Source of the DNA: Williamsia sp. 1135
Lineage (GTDB): Bacteria; Actinomycetota; Actinomycetes; Mycobacteriales; Mycobacteriaceae
Length of the DNA stretch: 64,000 nucleotides
Assembly (NCBI RefSeq): GCF_002095395.1
Contig: NZ_MJEI01000095.1
Location: 88,215 to 152,214, forward strand
Direction: 5' to 3'
The translations under genes were made by a program, and so were the position numbers. The notes beneath the pieces were generated by a model. The model worked only from the letters and a program-made list of their open reading frames with translations. It was not told where the DNA came from and made no database searches. This document shows, one piece after another, positions 45,037 to 54,801 of this stretch. Within the stretch, counting starts at the first letter, position 1. Each line of letters begins with the position of its first letter.

Positions 45037-46412
45037 GTACGTACTCCATTCCGTCGTCCTGCGAATCGGCGGGCGATCCGCGTCAATGGTCGATCGTCTT
45101 CGGTATCTGTTCCGTTGGCGGCCGGGACGGGCGAAGCGGCGGCCCGCGGCGCGACACGGCTGCGGAACGTCTCGATCGCCTTGCCGTAGCCGGCCAACAG
45201 TTGGTCCGCGGTGTGATCCCACGAGAAGTGTTGCGCATGTTGATGAGCCGCTGCGCCCATGGCTTCCAGCTTCGGCAGATCGCCGAGGAGCCGGTCCAGT
45301 TCGGCCGTCCAGTCATCGATGTCGTGCCCGTCGACGAGGACGCCGCTGACCCCGTTCTCGACTGCGACACCCAGCCCACCGACGTCAGCCGCGAGTACCG
45401 GCACTCCGGTCGCCTGGGCCTCGATGGCCACCAGCCCGAAACTCTCCGAATAGCTCGGGACGGCAACCAGATTCGACGCCCGGTAGACCTGGACGAGTCG
45501 CTGCGGCGACTGGGGCGGGATGAAGGTCACCGACGATTCGACACCGAGTTCCCTGGCCAGGTCGATCAACGAAGAGGGGCGGTCCAAGCCCGATCCGGAC
45601 GGTCCGCCGGCGATCAGCAACCGCAGCTTCTTGCCGTCGGCGAGACCACGCCTGATCAGTGGCGCAGCTGCCCGGAGCAGAACGTCGGGGGCCTTGAGCG
45701 GCTGAATCCGCCCTACAAACGTCACCACGACCTCGTCTGGGTCGAGACCGAACTCGAGCCGAGCCTGGGTCCGCGAACCCGGGGTGTAGCACTCGAGATC
45801 GGCGCCGGGAGTGACCACGTCGATCCGTCGGGGGTCGGCCCCGTGGATCGAGATCAATTGCTGCGTCTCGGATTCGGTGTTCACGATCAGCCGATCTGCT
45901 TCATCGACGACCTGCTGTTCACCGACCTGTCGCATGGGCGGTTCAGGGGTGTCGCCCGCGGCAAGCGATGCGTTCTTGACCGCGGCGAGGGTATGGGCGG
46001 TGTGGACCAACGGCACCGCCCAGCGGTCGCGGACCAGCCAGCCGACCTGGCCTGACAGCCAGTAGTGCGAGTGCACCAGGTCGTAGTAGCCGACCGGCCG
46101 CCCCGCCTCGGCGCGCAGGACACCGGCGGTGAAGGCGCACAACTGGGTGGGTAGGTCTCGCTTGTCCAGTCCCTCGAAGGGACCGGCGACCACGTTGCGG
46201 ACGGTCACTCCCGGCGCCGCAGTCACCACCGGTTCATCCGTGGAAGAAGTTGCCCGGGTGAATATCTCGACCTCGACCCCCCGCTGCGCCAACCGTTTCG
46301 CCGTCTGCCACACGTACACGTTCATCCCACCCGCGTCTCCGACACCGGGTTGGGCCAGCGGCGAAGTGTGTACCGAGATCAGTGCAACTCGACGCAGTCG
46401 TGAACCGGTCAT
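45033..46412 (-). CDS. mshA: D-inositol-3-phosphate glycosyltransferase
   Basis: A 459-residue GT4 glycosyltransferase. [20 protein letters not shown] is the MshA N-terminal signature, and [20 protein letters not shown] the GT4 ExxE region. It transfers GlcNAc from UDP-GlcNAc to inositol-3-phosphate, the first step of mycothiol synthesis. ATG 46412 overlaps the upstream hydrolase stop (ATGA). Order hydrolase-mshA-YbjN suggests one transcript. Confidence 0.96.
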   Translation of the reverse strand: MTGSRLRRVALISVHTSPLAQPGVGDAGGMNVYVWQTAKRLAQRGVEVEIFTRATSSTDEPVVTAAPGVTVRNVVAGPFEGLDKRDLPTQLCAFTAGVLRAEAGRPVGYYDLVHSHYWLSGQVGWLVRDRWAVPLVHTAHTLAAVKNASLAAGDTPEPPMRQVGEQQVVDEADRLIVNTESETQQLISIHGADPRRIDVVTPGADLECYTPGSRTQARLEFGLDPDEVVVTFVGRIQPLKAPDVLLRAAAPLIRRGLADGKKLRLLIAGGPSGSGLDRPSSLIDLARELGVESSVTFIPPQSPQRLVQVYRASNLVAVPSYSESFGLVAIEAQATGVPVLAADVGGLGVAVENGVSGVLVDGHDIDDWTAELDRLLGDLPKLEAMGAAAHQHAQHFSWDHTADQLLAGYGKAIETFRSRVAPRAAASPVPAANGTDTEDDRPLTRIARRFAGRRNGVRT

Positions 46413-47287
46413 CGCACACCGCCGGCCACGGACACACCGACGAGGAAGTCGTCGACCTCCCGGACGAACCGGGCCGGGTCGTCCAGGAACGGTGCGTGCC
46501 CGGCGCCGTCCCAAAACCGGGTCAGTGCGCCTGGGACGAGTCCGGCGAGATGTTCGGCGCTGGAGATGTCCACCACGCCGTCGGCAGTCCCGTGGATCAG
46601 CAGTATCGGCAGTCCCGACTGCTCCAACAACGCGTCGTTCGCGGCTTCCCGCGCGAACAACCCGGCGCGGATCTGTGGGGGCACGATCAGAGAGGTACCC
46701 AGAAGTCGTTGGGCGCACGCACCTTGCCCGGCCGGGGCCAATCCGCCGACAAATGACTGCAGCGCAGCGACCGCTGTAGCGGGGTCCTCGGAGTAGGCGT
46801 CGGGAAGAGCGGCCCGCATCTGTGGCCCCACTCGACCTCCTGCCTGTCCGCGTCCGATGGACGTGATGGCACCGACGAAGATCAGCCCGGCGGGAACGAC
46901 CTCCCCGGCGCGGGCGAGGAAGTCAGCGATCACCAGGCCGCCGTAGGACCAACCCAGCAAGAACACCGGTCCACCGGGCGGCACCTCAGCGGCGAGGACG
47001 GCAGCGACGTCGCCACCGAAGTCCTCAGAGGTCAGCCGATCGACCGTGGGCACTCCCGAACCACCGTGGCCACGCAGATCCATCGTGATCACGCGGTACC
47101 GCCCCGCGAGGTCGTTGACCAGGCCATCCCCCCAGCAGTCGCCGGACTGCGCCCAACCGTGGATCAACAGCAATGTCGGGACATCGCCCGCGCTTGCGGT
47201 GTCATCTACCGAGTCGGCCGGGCCGGTGACCCGGTATGCGACGAGAGTGCCGTCGCCGGCGGCGACCCGGCGCGTGAAGGTGCCCAT
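46409..47287 (-). CDS. Alpha/beta-fold hydrolase
   Basis: A 292-residue alpha/beta hydrolase. The oxyanion [10 protein letters not shown] is followed by the nucleophile elbow LGWSYGG, the acidic residue in HGTADGVVD and the catalytic His in [12 protein letters not shown] membrane segment or signal is absent. It is coupled to mshA by a 4-nt overlap, so a mycothiol-related role is imaginable but not shown. Confidence 0.86.
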   Translation of the reverse strand: MGTFTRRVAAGDGTLVAYRVTGPADSVDDTASAGDVPTLLLIHGWAQSGDCWGDGLVNDLAGRYRVITMDLRGHGGSGVPTVDRLTSEDFGGDVAAVLAAEVPPGGPVFLLGWSYGGLVIADFLARAGEVVPAGLIFVGAITSIGRGQAGGRVGPQMRAALPDAYSEDPATAVAALQSFVGGLAPAGQGACAQRLLGTSLIVPPQIRAGLFAREAANDALLEQSGLPILLIHGTADGVVDISSAEHLAGLVPGALTRFWDGAGHAPFLDDPARFVREVDDFLVGVSVAGGVR

Positions 47288-47355
47288 GCGTCCACACTAA
47301 TCCTGCGGGCGCTGAGCACCGGCGGCCCGACGGGCGGCTCCCGTCCGGAACAAAT

Positions 47356-47369
47356 CGGACCGCGGTCCG
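47356..47369. promoter_or_regulatory. 14-bp palindrome in the pirin promoter
   Basis: CGGACCGCGGTCCG is a perfect palindrome ending 2 nt before TACACT (47372-47377), a likely -10 box for the pirin gene. It would sit over the promoter spacer and could be a regulator-binding site. Confidence 0.5.
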
Positions 47370-47412
47370 GTTACACTGGTCGTAAGAACTTCCAGCCTCG
47401 AAGGAGCACCTC

Positions 47413-48381
47413 ATGCCCGCTGTGAGCGCAGATACCCTGACCCTCCCCCGCGTCGCCGGTCCGGTGGCCGCCGACACCCAGCGCCCGGTTCGCACGGTGA
47501 CCACCGGCCCACGCGGCCACGAGGGCGAGGGATTCCCCGTGGTCCGCGCATTCGCCGGCGTGCCATCAACTGCTCTCGACCCCTTCGTCCACATGGACCA
47601 GATGGGTGAGGTCGAGTACGAACCCGGCGAGCCGAAGGGCACCAGCTGGCACCCGCACCGCGGCTTCGAGACGGTCACGTACATGATCGACGGCCGCTTC
47701 GCCCACCAGGATTCCCATGGCGGCGGCGGGATGATCGAAGACGGCGCCACGCAGTGGATGACCGCCGGTTCGGGCATCCTGCACATCGAGACACCGCCGG
47801 CCGAGCTGGTCGAGAGCGGCGGCCTCTTCCACGGCATCCAGCTGTGGGTCAACCTGCCGAAGCGCGACAAGTTCACCGACCCGGCCTACCAGGCCATCGA
47901 GGGCAACCAGGCCACCCTGGTGAGTTCCCCTGACGGCGGCGCACTCGTCCGCATCATCGCCGGCAACGTCGGCGAGCACCGCGGCCCGGGTTCGACCCGC
48001 ACCCCGATCACCCTGGCCCATGCCACGCTGCAACCGGGTGCCGCTGTGGACCTGCCATGGAACCGCGACTTCAACGCCCTCGTCTACGTGCTGTCGGGGC
48101 GTGGCACCGTCGGACCGGTCGGCAATCCGATCCAGCAGGGACAGCTCGCGGTGCTCGGGCCCGGCGACCGCATCTCGCTGGCGGCGGCCGAGAACCAGGA
48201 TTCGAACCGTCCGGCTCTCGAGGTGCTGCTGCTCGGCGGACAGCCGATCCGCGAGCCGGTCTTCCAGTACGGCCCCTTCGTGATGAACTCCAAGGCCGAG
48301 CTGGTCGAGGCGGTCGAAGATTTCAATGCCGGCAGGTTCGGTCAGATCCCGCCCGGCGCACTGATGCCACACACCGTCTGA
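47413..48381 (+). CDS. Pirin-family cupin protein
   Basis: A 322-residue bicupin. Metal ligands lie in WHPHRGFETVTYMIDG and FAHQDSHG, followed by TAGSGILHIETP, the pirin signature. The C-terminal pirin domain has GRGTVGPVG. Pirins can have quercetin-dioxygenase or redox-regulatory activity. AAGGAG precedes the ATG by 7 nt. It ends at a strong terminator. Confidence 0.92.
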   Translation: MPAVSADTLTLPRVAGPVAADTQRPVRTVTTGPRGHEGEGFPVVRAFAGVPSTALDPFVHMDQMGEVEYEPGEPKGTSWHPHRGFETVTYMIDGRFAHQDSHGGGGMIEDGATQWMTAGSGILHIETPPAELVESGGLFHGIQLWVNLPKRDKFTDPAYQAIEGNQATLVSSPDGGALVRIIAGNVGEHRGPGSTRTPITLAHATLQPGAAVDLPWNRDFNALVYVLSGRGTVGPVGNPIQQGQLAVLGPGDRISLAAAENQDSNRPALEVLLLGGQPIREPVFQYGPFVMNSKAELVEAVEDFNAGRFGQIPPGALMPHTV

Positions 48382-49809
<1,428 letters not shown>

Positions 49810-49821
49810 TTCGTAAAAGCA

Positions 49822-49857
49822 TTGACACTTACGCCCATCTGTCTCATTCTTGAGACA
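49822..49857 (+). promoter_or_regulatory. P450 promoter with overlapping TetR-type operator
   Basis: TTGACA (49822-49827) is a consensus -35, then 17 nt, then CATTCT (49845-49850) as -10. The -10 and the start codon are covered by TGTCTCATTCTTGAGACA (49840-49857), a perfect 7-bp inverted repeat with a 4-nt spacer. The transcription start would fall at or next to the ATG, so the P450 mRNA is probably leaderless. Confidence 0.8.
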
Positions 49858-51104
49858 TGACAGCCCATCTGTCCCACCGCAAACAGTTCCATCTCCTCTC
49901 CGGCGAGTCATGGCGTGAGCCGTGGCAGATGTACGCGGATCTGCGCGACCACGACCCTGTACACCGCGTTCACACCGACCATCCCGACAAGGACTTCTGG
50001 GTCCTCACGCGGCACGCGGACGTGAGCCGGGCAGCTGACAATTGGCGCACGTTCACCTCCACCAAGGGGCTGACCGTCACCTACGGCGAACTCGAGAGCA
50101 TCGGCCTCGCCGACAATCCGCCCATGGTCATGCAGGATCCGCCACAGCACACCGATTTCCGGAAGTTGGTCGCTCGGGGCTTCACGCCCAAACAGGTCGC
50201 CGACATCGAACCCGCGGTCCGGGAATTTGTCACCGCGCGGCTCGATCGGCTCATCGAATCGGACGGCGGCGACATCGTCGCCGAGCTCTTCAAGCCACTC
50301 CCGTCGATGGTGGTCGCGCACTATCTTGGTGTGCCAAAGTCGGATCGGGAGGCGTTCGACGGGTGGACCGAGGCTGTCGTCGGTGCCGACACCTCCAACC
50401 TCGCGCAAGCAGGCGAAGCCGCCGCCGGCGCGATCATGGAGATGATGGCCTACTTCGGCCAACTCATCTCCTACCGCCGCGAGCACCCGGGCGACGACAC
50501 CGTGTCGCATCTGGTGAAGGCAGGAGTTGCGGAGGACGGCAACACTGAGGGGTTGTTGTCGATCCTCGCCTTCACCTTCACCATGGTTGCCGGCGGCAAT
50601 GACACCACCACCGGCGTTCTGGGCGGCGCGACCCAACTGCTCGCCGAGAACCCCGGCCAGCGAGCGGAACTCGCGGCGAATCCGGGCCTGGTCGGCGACG
50701 CGGTCGACGAGTTCCTGCGGTTGACCTCTCCTATTCAGGGTCTCGCCCGCACCACCACAGCGTCCGTCGAGTTCGACGGCGGCACCATCCCGGCCGACCG
50801 CAAGGTGCTGCTCGCCTACGGGTCGGCGAATCGGGATCCGCGCGCGTACGGCCCTGACGCAGACGTACTCGACATCCGTCGCCGCCCCCGCTACATCATG
50901 TCCTTCAGCCGCGGCGGTCACCACTGCCTCGGCGCTGCGGCAGCCCGGATGCAGGCCAGGGTCGCCATCGAAGAGCTGCTGAAGCGATGCCCCGAGTACA
51001 CGATCGATCCGGGGTCGGTCACCTACGCCCAGGGGAACTACGTCCGGCGCCCGTCGACCCTGGCATTTCACCCGTCGTCACCGAACTCTACTGTGAGTCA
51101 ATGA
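49857..51104 (+). CDS. Cytochrome P450
   Basis: A 415-residue P450. The haem-binding Cys is C357 in FSRGGHHCLGAAAARM, the I-helix reads VAGGNDTTT, and EFLR is the ExxR. The N-terminal PPMVMQDPPQHTDFRKLVARGF is the usual loop near the substrate site. Soluble, no membrane anchor. Needs a ferredoxin/reductase from elsewhere. Substrate unknown; it is coupled by ATGA overlap to a TetR gene that likely represses it. Confidence 0.95.
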   Translation: MTAHLSHRKQFHLLSGESWREPWQMYADLRDHDPVHRVHTDHPDKDFWVLTRHADVSRAADNWRTFTSTKGLTVTYGELESIGLADNPPMVMQDPPQHTDFRKLVARGFTPKQVADIEPAVREFVTARLDRLIESDGGDIVAELFKPLPSMVVAHYLGVPKSDREAFDGWTEAVVGADTSNLAQAGEAAAGAIMEMMAYFGQLISYRREHPGDDTVSHLVKAGVAEDGNTEGLLSILAFTFTMVAGGNDTTTGVLGGATQLLAENPGQRAELAANPGLVGDAVDEFLRLTSPIQGLARTTTASVEFDGGTIPADRKVLLAYGSANRDPRAYGPDADVLDIRRRPRYIMSFSRGGHHCLGAAAARMQARVAIEELLKRCPEYTIDPGSVTYAQGNYVRRPSTLAFHPSSPNSTVSQ

Positions 51105-51679
51105 CTTCGGAGACACCCCCGTGGATCGGCAGCAATCGGTCCGCCATGGCGGCCAATCGTATCCTCGATGTCGCCGCCGACCTGTTCCTCGCTCACGGCG
51201 TCGCGCCGGTGAACATGAATCAGATCGCCGCTGCGGCCGGATGTTCTCGTGCGACCCTCTACCGCTACTTCGCCTCCCGGGGCGACCTGTACATGGCCTT
51301 CGTCGAGCGGGAGACGCGAGCCCTGTCAAAGAAGATCGCTGACCGCGTCGCAGAAATTCCCGACCTACGCGAACAGGTCACCGAGGCGATCTTGGCTGCG
51401 GTCGACGGAGTCAGAACCGATCCGGTGTTGCGGACCTGGTTCCTCCCCGAATCAGCGGCGTTGACCGGAGCCATCGGGACCTCCTCGGAGTTGGTGAATC
51501 GCATCGCGGTCGCGTTCGTGCACGGAGAGGCACACGATCCCGGTGCCGAATCGAACCTGCAAGGCCGTTTCATGGTGCGAATCATCCTGTCGCTACTGAT
51601 GACTCCAGGTGTCGACGCCGCCGAAGAACGAGAGCTCGTGCGTCGCTTCGTCACCCCGTCGGTCCTCGGGTCGAACTGA
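51101..51679 (+). CDS. TetR/AcrR-family regulator
   Basis: A 192-residue TetR. The HTH is MNQIAAAAGCSRATLYRYFASRGDLYMAF after NRILDVAADLFLAHGV. The ligand domain is variable. Its ATG overlaps the P450 stop, so it is in the same operon; the operator at 49840-49857 is the probable target of autorepression. Confidence 0.92.
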   Translation: MTSETPPWIGSNRSAMAANRILDVAADLFLAHGVAPVNMNQIAAAAGCSRATLYRYFASRGDLYMAFVERETRALSKKIADRVAEIPDLREQVTEAILAAVDGVRTDPVLRTWFLPESAALTGAIGTSSELVNRIAVAFVHGEAHDPGAESNLQGRFMVRIILSLLMTPGVDAAEERELVRRFVTPSVLGSN

Positions 51680-51696
51680 TTTCACATCCCTGTCGG

Positions 51697-51711
51697 TAAC
51701 GGTTATCATTA
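51697..51711. promoter_or_regulatory. Candidate Zur-like box upstream of the zinc importer
   Basis: TAACGGTTATCATTA, about 75 nt upstream of the znuA start, is a partial palindrome (TAA...TTA with AT-rich arms) of the type bound by actinobacterial zinc/manganese repressors. It is imperfect, so the assignment is tentative. Confidence 0.4.
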
Positions 51712-51783
51712 GCGTCTGTTCGGCGAAGTTCGCAGCGAGCCCTTGCGCGAATCGCCCTCACACGACGTGAAAGGTTCTTCCCG

Positions 51784-52773
51784 ATGCGCACCTGGACCCG
51801 ATTCCTGGGGGTCACCGCGGCCCTGACCCTGGCCACCGGGGTGGTTGCCGGATGCTCGTCCGACGACGCGGGCACCACCTCTGACGGCAAGGTCGACGTG
51901 GTCGCCTCCACCGACGTCTGGGGCGCGGTCGCCTCGGCGATCGGCGGCGAACACGCGCAGGTCACAGCGCTCTACACCTCGCCGGACGGCGACCCGCACG
52001 AGTTCGAGGCCAGCGCGAAGGACACGGCCAGAGTGTCCGACGCCGGCGTGGTGGTGCTCAACGGTGGTCATTACGACGCATACATGGAGGAGGCCCCGAA
52101 GGGTCCCGACGCCATCGTCGTCAACGCCTTCGATCTGATGGAGGGCGCCGAGCACTCCGAGGAAGAGGGCCACGAGCACGCAGATGGTGAAGCCCACGAA
52201 GAAGAGGGCCACGACCACACGCCCGGTGCGGTCAACGAGCATGTGTTCTACAACCTGACGGTCGTCGGCGAGGTCGCGAACAAGATCGCCAACGCGCTCT
52301 CCGAGAAAGACAGCGCGAACGAGCAGTACTACCGCAACAACGCGGGGACGTTCAACGAGCAGATCGCGCAGCTCCAAACCCAACTCGCCGCCATCAAGGC
52401 GGCCGATCCCGGTGCCCAGGTGGCACAGACCGAACCCCTCGCCGGTTATCTGCTCGCCGAAGCCGGCCTCGAGGACATCACCCCGGCCGGATTCCAGGAC
52501 GCCGTCGAAGCCGGGCAATCGCCGTCGGCGCGCGATGTCGCCGCGACCCAGGACCTGCTCCGCGACCGGAAGGTGCGGGCACTCGTCTACAACACCCAGG
52601 CGGTCGACGAGAGCGCGAAAGCCCTACTCGACATCGCGAACACCGCAGGTGTGCCCGTCGTCGACTTCACCGAGACCCTTCCTGTCGGAGTCACCGACTA
52701 CATCGCGTGGCAGCGGGCTAATGTTGAAACGCTGACGTCCGCCCTGGCGTCCGGCGCGACCAGTACCCCCTGA
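51784..52773 (+). CDS. znuA: Zinc/manganese ABC transporter substrate-binding lipoprotein
   Basis: A 329-residue ZnuA/TroA-family protein. The signal peptide ends in VAGC, so Cys C24 is lipidated and the protein is anchored outside the membrane. A central His/Glu/Asp loop (HSEEEGHEHADGEAHEEEGH, about residues 124-143) is the metal-collecting loop common in zinc-binding members. The metal pocket uses DPHEFE and NEHVFYNL His residues. First gene of the importer operon. Zinc is favoured over manganese because of the His-rich loop. Confidence 0.92.
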   Translation: MRTWTRFLGVTAALTLATGVVAGCSSDDAGTTSDGKVDVVASTDVWGAVASAIGGEHAQVTALYTSPDGDPHEFEASAKDTARVSDAGVVVLNGGHYDAYMEEAPKGPDAIVVNAFDLMEGAEHSEEEGHEHADGEAHEEEGHDHTPGAVNEHVFYNLTVVGEVANKIANALSEKDSANEQYYRNNAGTFNEQIAQLQTQLAAIKAADPGAQVAQTEPLAGYLLAEAGLEDITPAGFQDAVEAGQSPSARDVAATQDLLRDRKVRALVYNTQAVDESAKALLDIANTAGVPVVDFTETLPVGVTDYIAWQRANVETLTSALASGATSTP

Positions 52774-52823
52774 TCGATCCAGCAAGCCCTGATCCGTCCA
52801 GCAAGCCCTGATCCGTCCAGCAC
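52769..52823. repeat. 19-bp tandem repeat across the znuA stop codon
   Basis: Three units sharing CCTGATCCGTCCAGCAAGC start at 52769, 52788 and 52807, the first with a CGAT variant, the third cut short. The znuA stop lies in the first unit. The tract fills most of the gap to znuC. Confidence 0.85.
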
Positions 52824-52847
52824 CACCCGATGTAGGCAGCCCAACAG

Positions 52848-53720
52848 ATGACCCAGCCCGAACCGGCACCCGTTCTCGGCGAGCAGCGGCCCGCTGCCGT
52901 CACCATCAGCGGCGCCCGGCTGTCATTCGGGCAACGGGTGCTGTGGGACGATTTCGACCTGACCCTCGCGCGTGGAGAGTTCGTCGCGATCTTGGGCCCG
53001 AACGGCTCCGGCAAGACCTCGTTGCTGAAAACCTTGCTGGGTCAGTATGAATTGGATGCCGGGTCGGTGACGGTCGCCGGTCGTACGCTCCGTCGCGGCG
53101 ACAGCACGATCGGATACATCCCGCAGCAGCAGACCCACGATGAGGGTGTACCGCTGCGGGGTCGCGATCTGGTCGGCCTCGGGGTGGACGGTCAGACCTG
53201 GGGATTGGGATGGCGAAATCGGAAGCGCCGCATCAAGCTTGTCGACGACGCCATCGCCCAGGTGGACGCCCGCGACTTCGCCGATGCACCCTTGGGTCTG
53301 CTCAGTGGCGGTGAACAGCAGCGGCTGCGCGTGGCTCAGGCGCTGTCCGGAGATCCGACGGTACTCCTGTGCGACGAACCACTCCTGAGCCTCGATCCCG
53401 CCAACCAGGGCCGGGTGGCTGCCCTGATCGACCGGCGCCGGCGCGACCACGGCACCGCGGTGCTGTTCGTGACGCACGAGATCAACCCGATCCTCCCGTA
53501 CGTCGATCGCGTCGTCTATCTCGTCGACGGCCGCTTCCGGATCGGAACACCCAGTGAAGTCATGACCTCGGAGACCCTGAGCGAGCTGTACCAGACCCGG
53601 GTCGACGTCCTGCACGTCCAGGGCCGGCTCATAGTCGTCGGGGCGGACGAATCCGCCTGCCACGGAGACCATCACCTCACAGATCAGCAGTTCGTCAGCA
53701 CCTCAGAGGTCTCTGAGTGA
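52848..53720 (+). CDS. znuC: Zinc/manganese ABC transporter ATP-binding protein
   Basis: A 290-residue ABC ATPase. Walker A is GPNGSGKTS, the signature LSGGEQQR, Walker B VLLCDEPLLSLD, and VLFVTHEINP holds the switch His. The C-terminus has an unusual acidic/His tail (ESACHGDHHLTD) that could sense metal. Energises the permease encoded by the next, overlapping gene. Confidence 0.93.
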   Translation: MTQPEPAPVLGEQRPAAVTISGARLSFGQRVLWDDFDLTLARGEFVAILGPNGSGKTSLLKTLLGQYELDAGSVTVAGRTLRRGDSTIGYIPQQQTHDEGVPLRGRDLVGLGVDGQTWGLGWRNRKRRIKLVDDAIAQVDARDFADAPLGLLSGGEQQRLRVAQALSGDPTVLLCDEPLLSLDPANQGRVAALIDRRRRDHGTAVLFVTHEINPILPYVDRVVYLVDGRFRIGTPSEVMTSETLSELYQTRVDVLHVQGRLIVVGADESACHGDHHLTDQQFVSTSEVSE

Positions 53721-54610
53721 GCGCCACCTGGTCCGATTTCTTCGACTTCGGTGAGACCGCCAATCTGCTGGGGTATCCCTTCGTACAGCAGGCACTGCTC
53801 GCAACAGCCCTGCTCGGCGTCCTCGGTGGCCTGCTCGGTCCGATGATCGTGAGCAGGCAGATGTCATTCGCGGTGCACGGTACAAGCGAGCTGACCTTCA
53901 CCGGCGCAGCCGCCGCGCTACTGCTCGGATTCAGCGTCAACCTCGGCGGTCTGATCGGCGCGGTGATCGCCTCGGTGATCTTCGGATTGCTCGGAACCCG
54001 GGTCCGTGAACGCGATTCGGTGATCGGCGTGGTGATGGCCTTCGGCCTGGGACTGGGAGTGCTGTTCATCGCGCGCTACGGACGCACCGGAACCGGCTTC
54101 AACCTCCTCACCGGCCAGGCCGTCAACGCGGGATCCAAAGGTGTTGTGGCCGTAGTGATCACCACGGTCGTCGTGGTGGCGGTGATGTCCGTCATCTACC
54201 GGCCGCTGCTGTTCGCCAGCACCGATCCGCGGGTCGCCGAGGCACGCGGCGTGCCGATGAAACTACTCTCCGTGGTGTTCGCGGTGCTGCTGGGCGCCGC
54301 GGTCGCGCAAAGCGTACAGATCATCGGAGCGCTCCTGGTGATGTCGCTACTCATCACGCCGGCGGCCGCCGCGATGAGGATCTCGTCGAATCCGACAGTT
54401 GTACTGGGGTTGTCGATCCTGTTCGGTGTGGTCGCGGCCGTCGGTGGCATCATCCTGTCGCTGGCGCCTGCCCTGCCGCCGTCGGTGTTCGTCACCACGA
54501 TCTCATTCGCCATCTATCTGGTGTGCCGCGTGGTCGGCACCCGCCGCTCGAAGACCTCGGGTCGGCGTCGCGTCCCGACGACGGGTTCATTGCTCAAGTC
54601 CGGCGCCTGA
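53717..54610 (+). CDS. znuB: Zinc/manganese ABC transporter permease
   Basis: A 297-residue ABC-3 permease with about 8-9 helices. The cytoplasmic loop GGLLGPMIVSRQMSFAVHGTSELTF is the family's ATPase-contacting segment. GTG 53717 overlaps the znuC stop (GTGA). C-terminal basic tail (RRSKTSGRRRVP). It completes the importer with ZnuA and ZnuC. Confidence 0.93.
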   Translation: MSATWSDFFDFGETANLLGYPFVQQALLATALLGVLGGLLGPMIVSRQMSFAVHGTSELTFTGAAAALLLGFSVNLGGLIGAVIASVIFGLLGTRVRERDSVIGVVMAFGLGLGVLFIARYGRTGTGFNLLTGQAVNAGSKGVVAVVITTVVVVAVMSVIYRPLLFASTDPRVAEARGVPMKLLSVVFAVLLGAAVAQSVQIIGALLVMSLLITPAAAAMRISSNPTVVLGLSILFGVVAAVGGIILSLAPALPPSVFVTTISFAIYLVCRVVGTRRSKTSGRRRVPTTGSLLKSGA

Positions 54611-54622
54611 CCGGTCAAACCC

Positions 54623-54700
54623 CTCGACCGGGCCGAACCGACCGTCGACCGGGCCGAAACCCGCGCCGAGCGTGCCGAAACAGCCACCGACCGGGTCATG
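54623..54700. repeat. 21-bp periodic repeat after znuB
   Basis: Units start at 54623, 54644, 54665 and 54686 (partial). Each translates on the plus strand as a heptad of the type LDRAEPT, VDRAETR or AERAETA. The sequence is closely related to the minus-strand repeat at 40709-40865. Confidence 0.75.
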
Positions 54701-54801
54701 AACGTGTCAGAGGGCCCGCGGTCTATCCATCCCGGATCCAATCCGAGTCGCCTAAGCTCTTACTCGATTCGCATACGGGACACGAGGTCGGAAGGCAGGC
54801 C

